In this document: positions 16,750 through 23,195 of the stretch, piece after piece
Position numbering within the stretch: position 1 is the stretch's first letter
Layout: every line of letters begins with the position of its first letter
Assembly (NCBI RefSeq): GCF_014205255.1
Contig: NZ_JACHNE010000001.1
Coordinates: 5,952,001 to 6,016,000, forward strand
Origin: Streptomyces caelestis
GTDB taxonomy: Bacteria > Actinomycetota > Actinomycetes > Streptomycetales > Streptomycetaceae
Length of the DNA stretch: 64,000 nucleotides
Reading direction: 5' to 3'
The notes under the pieces: model-generated
The model's database searches: none
Seen by the model: only the letters and a program-made list of their open reading frames with translations
What the model was told of the DNA's origin: nothing
Translations under genes and position numbers: made by a program

Positions 16750-17229
16750 GTGGCAGGACACACCGAGAACGAGATCACCATCGCCGCACCCCTCGACCTG
16801 GTCTGGGACATGACCAACGACATCGAGAGATGGCCGCAGCTGTTCAGCGAGTACGCGGCCGCCGAGGTGCTGTCCCGGCAGGGCGACACGGTGACCTTCC
16901 GCCTGACCATGCACCCCGACGAGAACGGCAAGGTGTGGAGCTGGGTGTCGGAACGGACCACCGACCGCGAGAAGCTCACCGTCCGGGCACGCCGCGTCGA
17001 ACCCGGCCCGTTCGAGTTCATGAACATCCGGTGGGAGTACGAGGAGACCCCCGACGGCACCCGGATGCGCTGGACGCAGGACTTCGCCATGAAGCCCGAC
17101 GCGCCCGTCGACGACGCCGGGATGACGGACATCATCAACCGCAACTCGCCCGTCCAGATGGCCCTCATCCGTGACCGCATCGAGCAGGCCGCCGGCGAGC
17201 GGCGGACCGCGCCCGTCTCGCCCGCCTGA
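16750..17229 (+). CDS. aromatase/cyclase (SRPBCC fold, WhiE ORFVI / TcmN-like)
   Basis: A 159-residue single-domain polyketide aromatase/cyclase of the START/SRPBCC fold. It begins HTENEITIAAPLDLVWDMTN and continues DIERWPQLFSEYAAAEVL, the typical start of TcmN N-terminal and WhiE ORFVI domains. Later segments are RRVEPGPFEFMNIRWEYEE and RMRWTQDFAMKPDAP. Such enzymes direct first-ring folding and aromatisation of the ACP-bound chain. The GTG start at 16750 is one base after the ACP stop, with GGAG inside the ACP end. The position right after ACP agrees with whiE. Confidence 0.93.
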   Translation: MAGHTENEITIAAPLDLVWDMTNDIERWPQLFSEYAAAEVLSRQGDTVTFRLTMHPDENGKVWSWVSERTTDREKLTVRARRVEPGPFEFMNIRWEYEETPDGTRMRWTQDFAMKPDAPVDDAGMTDIINRNSPVQMALIRDRIEQAAGERRTAPVSPA

Positions 17230-17255
17230 ACGACGCCGCCGCGTAAGGAGACCTC

Positions 17256-17597
17256 ATGCACCACGCCCTGATCGTCGCCCGGATGGCCCCGCAGTCGGCT
17301 CCGGACATCGCCGAGGTCTTCGCGGCCTCCGACCGCGGCGACCTGCCCCGCCTCGTCGGGGTGACCCAGCGTTCCCTCTTCCAGTTCGGCGATGTGTACA
17401 TGCACTTCATCGAGGCCGAGCAGGACCCGGGCCCCGCCATCGCACGGGTGGCCGGGCACCCCGAGTTCCTCGACATCAGCAGGAGGCTCGAGGCGCACGT
17501 CAGCCCGTACGACCCGCAGACCTGGCGGAGTCCGAAGGACGCGATGGCGCAGTGCTTCTACCACTGGGAGAGGGACCCGGCCCCGGCCACCCGGTAA
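17256..17597 (+). CDS. TcmI-family polyketide cyclase (WhiE ORFVII-like)
   Basis: A 113-residue cyclase with a dimeric ferredoxin-like barrel. It carries HALIVARMAPQSAPDIAEVF, then GVTQRSLFQFGDVYMHFIE and GHPEFLDISRRLEAHVSPYD, ending in YHWERDPA, close to TcmI-type second or later ring cyclases. Start ATG follows TAAGGAG at a good spacing. It is the last gene of the operon and is followed by a long terminator hairpin. The middle unit of the SchA/CurD-type protein resembles it. Confidence 0.93.
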   Translation: MHHALIVARMAPQSAPDIAEVFAASDRGDLPRLVGVTQRSLFQFGDVYMHFIEAEQDPGPAIARVAGHPEFLDISRRLEAHVSPYDPQTWRSPKDAMAQCFYHWERDPAPATR

Positions 17598-17606
17598 AGC
17601 AGCGGA

Positions 17607-17653
17607 AGAAAGGCCGCTGCCCGCGCGGACGAAGCGCGGGCAGCGGCCTTTCT
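17607..17653. terminator. Long bidirectional terminator hairpin
   Basis: A perfect 20 bp stem (17607-17626 with 17634-17653) and a 7-base loop lie between the convergent TcmI-like and amidohydrolase genes. The stem ends in AAAG/CTTT, so either strand gives a short U-rich end. Transcripts of the pigment operon and of the opposing pair should both stop here. Confidence 0.85.
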
Positions 17654-17699
17654 TCTCGTGCGTGCTGTTCTTTTCTCGTGCGTGCGGCCGTGCGTGCGG

Positions 17700-18686
17700 C
17701 TACGAGGAGGTGTGGTCCAGTTCCGGCAGCAGACGCAGCGCGTTGTCCCGGTTGATGCCCCGGAGCTGCTCCGGTGAGAGGGAGGGATCGCTGTCCAGCG
17801 CAGGTGCCGCGATGTCGGCGACGACCTGTGCGGGCGTGGGCGGCCAGTCCGTGCCGAAGAGGATGCGGCCGGGGTCCACCGTGGCCAGCAGAGTGGGCGT
17901 GGAGGACGGAGACATGGGGCCCGCCGTGTCGAAGTAGAACCGGTGCAGGTAGTCACGGACCCTGCCCGGCTCGATCTCGGGGGTGAGGTGCCCGCCGAAG
18001 AGTTCGAGCCTGGTGGCGATGTACGGAAGGAAGCCTCCTCCGTGAGGAAGGACGAAGCTGAGGTTCGGGTAGCGGTCCAGCGTGCCGTTTTTGATCAGGT
18101 TGACGGCCGCACGTGTGGTGTCCATGAGGAAGTCGCACAGGAAGGGCGGCATCCCCGGCAGTCCGGGACCGCCGCCCTTGCCGGCCGGCACTTCCATGGG
18201 GTGCGTACTGATCACGGCGGACCGGTCGTTCAGCTCCCGCAGGAGGCGGTCGTGGGAGTCGTCGCCCAGATAGACACCGTCCATGCTCGTTCTGGTACTC
18301 ACCCCTACGGCGCCGAGCTCGTCGAGTCCGTAACGGAGGCTCCACCGGGAGAGTTCCAGGTCGTCGAGGAACACCGGGGTGAAGAAGGCGAAGCGTGCGG
18401 GACGTTCCGCGACGACATCGGCCGCTGCCCGCAGGGCGATCCGCGCGCTCTCCTGGCGCTGCGCGCGCTCGCTGAACCGTCCGAGCATCGCGACGGTCAT
18501 GACGGCGGTGCTGATGCCCGTCTTGTCCATGACTTCCAGGGCCGCGTTCATGTCCCAGTGTGTCCACCAGGGCAGCTTTCCGCGGTCGACGACGCCGCGT
18601 TCCTCGGCCCAGTCCAGCCAGGCCGGCGCGGTGAAATGGTGGTGGACGTCCACTCGGCCCGCGACGGGGCCGTCTTCGAATGTCAT
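17700..18686 (-). CDS. amidohydrolase-2 (ACMSD-like) metal-dependent enzyme
   Basis: A 328-residue TIM-barrel amidohydrolase. The metal site is visible as HxH in VDVHHHFTAP, then His in ISTHPMEVP, His in FVLPHGGGFLPY and Asp in ILFGTDWPPTP. The family includes ACMSD and gamma-resorcylate-type decarboxylases as well as hydrolases of aromatic acids. A decarboxylation or ring-cleavage step on the aromatic polyketide is therefore possible but not shown. It starts 34 bp after the FAD monooxygenase on the same strand, so the two form an operon that converges on the main PKS operon. Classical whiE clusters, as I recall, lack this gene. Start ATG at 18686 has GAGGAC about 8 bases ahead. Confidence 0.88.
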   Translation of the reverse strand: MTFEDGPVAGRVDVHHHFTAPAWLDWAEERGVVDRGKLPWWTHWDMNAALEVMDKTGISTAVMTVAMLGRFSERAQRQESARIALRAAADVVAERPARFAFFTPVFLDDLELSRWSLRYGLDELGAVGVSTRTSMDGVYLGDDSHDRLLRELNDRSAVISTHPMEVPAGKGGGPGLPGMPPFLCDFLMDTTRAAVNLIKNGTLDRYPNLSFVLPHGGGFLPYIATRLELFGGHLTPEIEPGRVRDYLHRFYFDTAGPMSPSSTPTLLATVDPGRILFGTDWPPTPAQVVADIAAPALDSDPSLSPEQLRGINRDNALRLLPELDHTSS

Positions 18687-18720
18687 TGGCGTGTCCTCGG
18701 TGTGGGGTGATGAGGGGTGT

Positions 18721-20349
18721 TCAGTCGCGACAGAGCACGGTCCGCAGCACGTTCGTCAGCGCCCCGTCCGCAGACGGCATGCCGGTGTGCGCGCGCCATG
18801 CGACGAAACCGTCCGGGCGCACGAGGACGGCACCGTCCTCGGCCGTGCCGTGCAGCGCCGCCCAGTCGGCATCCGGCTCGGGAGCCAGGTCGTGGTCAGG
18901 GCCGTCTCCCACGAGATACGCCTCGACCGGTACGCCCAGATTCCGGGAGGCCTGCTCCGCCGCGCGGCGCCACTCCTGGCCCGCGGGCCCGGCGAGCAGG
19001 ACGAAGGAACGCTCGTACAGATCCAGAGTGGAGATCCTGGCGCCGTCTCTCCTGACCCACATGTGGGGCGCGCGCGTGCCCGGCTCTCCGCCGAGCCGGA
19101 AGGCTTCCGGGACGACCGGCAGCTGAGGGGAGTCCCCCACCACGGCGTTCGACGCGTACCGGTAGCAGAGCGCGACCGTCATGAGGTCCGCCGGGTTGTC
19201 GTTGCGTCCCGCTGCCGGACTGAATCCGGGGTGCTCCTCCTCGGCTGCCTGCTGGGAGGCGCGTGTGCTCGTCGTGACGGCGACGGGCCGGCGTTCGCAC
19301 TCGTAGGTGTCGAGCAGCTGCGGGCCGGCCCATCCGCGGAGTACCGCAGCGAGTTTCCAGGCGAGGTTGTGAGCGTCCTGGATTCCGGTGTTGGAGCCGA
19401 ACGCCCCGGTGGGCGGCATTTCATGCGCTGAGTCTCCGGCCAGAAAGACCCGGCCCTGCCGGTAACTGTCCGCGACCCGCTTCGCCGCATGCCAAGGGGC
19501 CTTTCCCGTGATCTCGACATCAACGTCCGGCACGCCGACGGCCGCGCGGATATGTGCCGCGCAGCGCTCGTTGCCGAAGTCCTCCAGGGACTCGCCTCGA
19601 TCAGGGAACCAAGGGATATGGGCGACCCATCGCTCCTCGTTGTCCACGGGCAGCAGGGCGCTTTCCCCCTGTGGGTCGGTGATATAGCAGACGATGAAGC
19701 GCTTCGGTCCGACGTATTCCTTGAGTGCCTTGCTCCGGAACGTGACACTGATGTTGTGGAACAGAGCACCGGGCCCCGACTGGCCGATTCCCAGGTGTGT
19801 GCGAACGGGGCTTCTGGGGCCGTCGGCAGCCACCAGGAAATCGGCGTTCACGGTATACGTCTCACCGGTTTCCCGGCTTATGACCTGGGCCTGGACTCCG
19901 CCTTCGTCCTGGGTGAAGGAAAGCAGCTCCGTACCGAAGCGGATGTCTCCGCCCCGGCGGGCGCGGCCCAGCAGGACCGGCTCCAGGTCGTTCTGGCTGC
20001 ACAGGCACCAGTTCGAAGAGCTGATGCGGGAGACGTCCATGCCTGCGGAGATGTCCTCGATGATCCAGCGGCGCTGGCCCCCGGTGAGGGTGTCCACCTG
20101 GAGCACACCGTCGTTTCCGGCGAGAGCGAAGGCCGCCTCCCGCACGCTCTGCTCGAGTCCGGCGGTCCGGAAGATCTCCATGGTGCGCACGTTGTTCCCA
20201 CGGCCGCGCGGGTGCGTCGATGTCTCGGCATGCCGCTCCACGAGCATGTGCTCGATTCCGAGACGCCCCAGGAAAACGGAGGTGGAAAGACCCACCAGGG
20301 ACCCACCTACGATGAGAACTGGTACAGATTCCACTCCGCGTCCGCTCAC
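18721..20349 (-). CDS. FAD-dependent aromatic polyketide hydroxylase (WhiE ORFVIII-like)
   Basis: A 542-residue class A flavoprotein monooxygenase. The FAD-binding Rossmann start is VPVLIVGGSLVGLSTSVFL followed by LVERH. The second motif is ADGPRSPVR and the third is FLAGDSAHEMPPTGAFGSN leading into NLAWKL. A C-terminal thioredoxin-like part (about 430-540) is present as in PgaE/RdmE-type polyketide hydroxylases. The reading frame stays open to 20616, but the N-terminus expected for the family starts at the GTG at 20349 (VSGRGVESVPVLIVGG). It is divergent from the P450 gene. In S. coelicolor whiE the equivalent gene is divergent from ORFI; here it lies beyond the operon end and faces it. Confidence 0.9.
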   Translation of the reverse strand: MSGRGVESVPVLIVGGSLVGLSTSVFLGRLGIEHMLVERHAETSTHPRGRGNNVRTMEIFRTAGLEQSVREAAFALAGNDGVLQVDTLTGGQRRWIIEDISAGMDVSRISSSNWCLCSQNDLEPVLLGRARRGGDIRFGTELLSFTQDEGGVQAQVISRETGETYTVNADFLVAADGPRSPVRTHLGIGQSGPGALFHNISVTFRSKALKEYVGPKRFIVCYITDPQGESALLPVDNEERWVAHIPWFPDRGESLEDFGNERCAAHIRAAVGVPDVDVEITGKAPWHAAKRVADSYRQGRVFLAGDSAHEMPPTGAFGSNTGIQDAHNLAWKLAAVLRGWAGPQLLDTYECERRPVAVTTSTRASQQAAEEEHPGFSPAAGRNDNPADLMTVALCYRYASNAVVGDSPQLPVVPEAFRLGGEPGTRAPHMWVRRDGARISTLDLYERSFVLLAGPAGQEWRRAAEQASRNLGVPVEAYLVGDGPDHDLAPEPDADWAALHGTAEDGAVLVRPDGFVAWRAHTGMPSADGALTNVLRTVLCRD

Positions 20350-20382
20350 TGGTTTCCCCGTCCTCCGGCGACTGCCCAGCCC

Positions 20383-20418
20383 GGTAAACGGTGGACTGGC
20401 CCGTCCATGATGTTTACC
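20383..20418. promoter_or_regulatory. Imperfect inverted repeat in the divergent FAD/P450 promoter region
   Basis: GGTAAAC (20383-20389) and GTTTACC (20412-20418) form perfect outer arms; TGGAC (20392-20396) and GTCCA (20403-20407) form inner arms. The site lies 34 bp ahead of the FAD gene start and about 180 bp ahead of the P450 start. It could be an operator controlling both, or a stem-loop in the FAD gene leader. The rest of 20350-20597 contains no gene. Confidence 0.5.
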
Positions 20419-20597
20419 AAGCAGGACTTGAGCGCGCGATCCGAGGCGCCCTGGGGTACGCCGGCCGGGTAATCGGAGCGATTTTTCACAGATCCTGCGG
20501 CGCTCGAACTCATATGGCCCAGCAGCGTTTGCGGCACAGTGCCGACCGGGAAAACGTGTGACCGAACCGACGGAACTGCCGACCCCCGGGACCAGCC

Positions 20598-21857
20598 ATG
20601 ACGCAAGCGTTCGCATCCGAGGAAATGTCGTCCGAAGAGGCCGCCGCCGCGGCCTCCGCCTGTAGCCGGGAGTTTCGGGCCAACCCGCATCCCGTTTACG
20701 CTGCGCTCAGGGAGACGGCGCCCGTATGCCCGCTGTCGCCACCTCACGGGGTCGACACGTACCTCATCACCCGGTACGACGACGCCCGTGCCGCCTTGGC
20801 CGACCCCCGGCTGAGCAAGGACATGTACGGCGCCATCGACGCCTATCACCGCATCTTCGGAGACTCGTCGATCGCGCTGGACGACAACATGCTCTTCTCG
20901 GACCCTCCGAAGCACACCAGGCTCCGGAGGATCGTCGGCAGTACCTTCACCCCCAAGAGGGTGGAGTCGCTGCGTCAGCGGGTCCAGGAGATCACTGACG
21001 AGCTGCTGGACCGGTGCCCGGCGTCCGAGCCCGTGAACCTCCTCCCGGAGTTCTGCTTCCCGCTTCCGCTCCACGTGATCTGTGAGCTCCTGGGCGTCCC
21101 GGAGAACGAACGCAAGCAGGCCCAGGAATGGTCCGCCACCGTCGCTCAGACCGGCTTCGGGCCGGAGGCGAGGAAGGCGCTGGAACTGGCCGAGGGAAAC
21201 CTGCGCGACTATCTGGTGGACCTGATCGCGCGGAAGCGGAAGGAGCCGGACGGAGCTCTGCTCAGCGCACTCGTCACGGCGCAGGACCAGGACGGCGCGC
21301 TCACCGACCACGAACTCGTCTCCACCGCGTGGGTGCTGCTGTTCGCGGGCCACAAGTCGACCGCGTACCAGATCGGCAACGCCGTCTACCACCTGCTCAG
21401 CCAGCCTGAGCAGAAGCGCCTGGCCTTCCGGGACCCGAAGGCGACGGCCGCGGCCGTCGAAGAGATCTTCCGGTTCGAGACCTCCGTGGAGAACTCGACG
21501 TTCCGCTACGCGACGGAAGACATCGAGATCCGCGACACGCGCATTCCCAAGGGGGCGCTGGTGCAGATCTCGCTCACGGCGGCCAACCGGGACCCGGAGA
21601 TGTTCCCCGACCCGGACCGCATGGACGTCGAGCGCCCGAACGTCCAGGCGACGCACCTCGCATTCGGCCTGGGCCCGCACTACTGCATCGGCGCTCCTTT
21701 GGCGCGTCTGGAGATGCAGATCGCCCTCGCCACGCTCTTCGGACGGTATCCGCGCATGGCCCTGGTCGGGGAGCCGGAGGACGCGCGCTGGCTGACCGTG
21801 CCGTTCCCCGCCTTCCGGGGGCTCGCGGAACTCCCCGTCGTCCTCGACCCGTCGTGA
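20598..21857 (+). CDS. cytochrome P450
   Basis: A 419-residue bacterial class I P450. The haem-binding loop is FGLGPHYCIGAPLARLE, with the Cys as axial ligand. The I-helix reads LLFAGHKSTAYQ, a variant of AGxxT, and the K-helix ExxR is EEIFR. The N-terminus lacks a membrane anchor, so the protein is soluble. It needs ferredoxin and reductase, and none is encoded nearby. Position and coupling to the small monooxygenase-fold gene (GTGA overlap at 21854) make it a candidate tailoring oxidase of the polyketide product. Classical whiE clusters do not include a P450, so this is an expansion. Confidence 0.92.
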   Translation: MTQAFASEEMSSEEAAAAASACSREFRANPHPVYAALRETAPVCPLSPPHGVDTYLITRYDDARAALADPRLSKDMYGAIDAYHRIFGDSSIALDDNMLFSDPPKHTRLRRIVGSTFTPKRVESLRQRVQEITDELLDRCPASEPVNLLPEFCFPLPLHVICELLGVPENERKQAQEWSATVAQTGFGPEARKALELAEGNLRDYLVDLIARKRKEPDGALLSALVTAQDQDGALTDHELVSTAWVLLFAGHKSTAYQIGNAVYHLLSQPEQKRLAFRDPKATAAAVEEIFRFETSVENSTFRYATEDIEIRDTRIPKGALVQISLTAANRDPEMFPDPDRMDVERPNVQATHLAFGLGPHYCIGAPLARLEMQIALATLFGRYPRMALVGEPEDARWLTVPFPAFRGLAELPVVLDPS

Positions 21858-22195
21858 CGGGGGAGACTCCGGCGTCGGCGCCCGTACGGGTAGTTCGACT
21901 GCTGCGCGTCCGGGAGGGCAGGGAAGCGGATTTCGTGGAGTCCTACCACGGCGTGCTCGAACGCGCCGTGCGGTCTCCGGGGCATCTGCGCGAACAACTC
22001 TGCCGCTCCGTCGACGACCCCGGTCAATGGCTGCTCACCAGTGAGTGGGCGAGCCTGGACGCCGTCAAACGGTGGCGCGCCGACCCCGATCACGCCACGC
22101 TGGTCGGGCCGATGAACGCGTGCCTGCATGACGACCGGTGGACCGGGGTCTTCGAGATCATGCCCGAGGGTGCCCGAAAGCCGAGACGGAGCTGA
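21854..22195 (+). CDS. antibiotic-biosynthesis-monooxygenase-fold protein
   Basis: A 113-residue protein that matches the first unit of the SchA/CurD-type protein at 12300. The shared pattern is PGHLREQLCRSVDDPGQWLL plus TSEWAS and PMNAC. The fold is a dimeric alpha/beta barrel as in ABM monooxygenases. A cofactor-free oxygenase or cyclase role is possible. The GTG start overlaps the P450 stop, so both are made together. A MarR gene starts 33 bp later. Confidence 0.85.
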   Translation: MTGETPASAPVRVVRLLRVREGREADFVESYHGVLERAVRSPGHLREQLCRSVDDPGQWLLTSEWASLDAVKRWRADPDHATLVGPMNACLHDDRWTGVFEIMPEGARKPRRS

Positions 22196-22228
22196 CCGGC
22201 ATGTGACCGGCCGGTAAGGTCTGGTGCC

Positions 22229-22738
22229 GTGCCGAAGCCGCTCAGTCTTCCCTTTGACCCCATCGCCCGCGCCGACGAACGCTGGAAGCAGCGCTGGGGA
22301 AACGTGCCGTCCATGGCCGCGATCACCTCGATCATGCGTGCGCAGCAGATCCTGCTCGCCGAGGTCGACGCCGTGGTCAAGCCGTACGGACTGACGTTCG
22401 CGCGGTACGAGGCGCTGGTGCTGCTCACCTTCTCCAAGTCGGGCGAGCTCCCGATGTCCAAGATCGGTGAGCGGCTCATGGTGCACCCCACGTCCGTGAC
22501 GAACACCGTCGACCGGCTGGTGAAGTCGGGTCTGGTCGACAAGCGGCCCAACCCCAACGACGGGCGTGGCACCCTCGCGAGCATCACCGAAAAGGGTCGT
22601 GAGGTGGTGGAGGCGGCCACCCGCGACCTGATGGCGATGGACTTCGGGCTCGGCGTGTACGACGCGGAGGAGTGCGCCGAGATCTTCGCGATGCTGCGGC
22701 CGCTGCGGATCGCCGCGGGGGACTTCGAGGAGGGGTGA
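22229..22738 (+). CDS. MarR-family transcriptional regulator
   Basis: A 169-residue MarR protein. The winged helix is at about residues 65-135 (LPMSKIGERLMVHPTSVTNT, then VDRLVKSGLVDKRPNPNDGR and ITEKGREV). The N-terminus is long and conserved (MPKPLSLPFDPIARADE with GTG start). From memory it corresponds to a conserved S. coelicolor gene upstream of DUF3817 and icmA, so it belongs to the conserved chromosome and not to the inserted cluster. It could still act on neighbours. The start is only 33 bp after the preceding gene, so read-through from the P450 unit is likely. Confidence 0.9.
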   Translation: MPKPLSLPFDPIARADERWKQRWGNVPSMAAITSIMRAQQILLAEVDAVVKPYGLTFARYEALVLLTFSKSGELPMSKIGERLMVHPTSVTNTVDRLVKSGLVDKRPNPNDGRGTLASITEKGREVVEAATRDLMAMDFGLGVYDAEECAEIFAMLRPLRIAAGDFEEG

Positions 22739-22781
22739 CCCGGGCCAAGATCTCCCGGAACGGGTCGTTACGCTCGACCGC

Positions 22782-23120
22782 ATGAAAAAGAGCGTGCTGA
22801 CCCGCTATCGCGTGATGGCCTACGTCACCGGCGTACTGCTGGTCCTGCTGACCTTCGGCATGATCGGCAAGTACGTGCTCGACCTGAACGGCGCGGCCGA
22901 CTTCACGCGCGTCGTCAGCATCGCGCACGGCTGGCTCTACGTCGTGTACCTGATCTTCGCCTTCGACCTGGGCTCCAAGGCGAAGTGGCCGGTGGGCAAG
23001 CAGATCTGGGTGCTGCTCGCCGGGACCATCCCGACGGCCGCCTTCTTCGTGGAGCGCAAGATCAGCCACGAGCTCGAGGCCAGGGTCGCGGAGGACTCGC
23101 CCGCGACCGCCAAGGCGTAA
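22782..23120 (+). CDS. DUF3817 integral membrane protein
   Basis: A 112-residue protein with three membrane helices (about residues 9-28, 42-62, 73-92). It has IAHGWLYVVYLIFAFDLGSK, then KWPVGKQIWVLLAGTIPTAA and FFVERKI, the DUF3817 pattern. It is a paralogue of the protein at 11370, with similar length and a related charged tail. It lies 43 bp after the MarR gene and is followed by a hairpin, then icmA. Confidence 0.85.
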   Translation: MKKSVLTRYRVMAYVTGVLLVLLTFGMIGKYVLDLNGAADFTRVVSIAHGWLYVVYLIFAFDLGSKAKWPVGKQIWVLLAGTIPTAAFFVERKISHELEARVAEDSPATAKA

Positions 23121-23124
23121 CCGC

Positions 23125-23152
23125 ACCGCCGTACGGAGGAACGTACGGCGGT
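23125..23152 (+). terminator. Hairpin after DUF3817
   Basis: A perfect 11 bp stem with 6-base loop (ACCGCCGTACG gaggaa CGTACGGCGGT) begins 5 bases after the stop. No T-run follows. It may end the MarR-DUF3817 transcript. Confidence 0.65.
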
Positions 23153-23163
23153 CTGCCGTCGAC

Positions 23164-23187
23164 ATTTACTTGGACGTCCTAGTAAAT
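23164..23187. promoter_or_regulatory. Operator-like palindrome at the icmA start
   Basis: A 24 bp near-perfect palindrome has outer arms ATTTACT and AGTAAAT around a TGGACGTCCT centre. Only one symmetric base pair is mismatched. It ends 8 bases before the icmA ATG, in the place of the promoter -10 or leader. A dimeric repressor such as a TetR or GntR protein would fit; the regulator is unknown. Confidence 0.65.
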
Positions 23188-23195
23188 TCGATGGT

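Noticed and set aside
20434..20473. Stress/sporulation sigma-factor promoter ahead of the P450 gene (GGGTAC or GGGTAA as -10)
   Set aside because: No matching GTTT-type -35 at the required distance was found, so it is not reported as a promoter.
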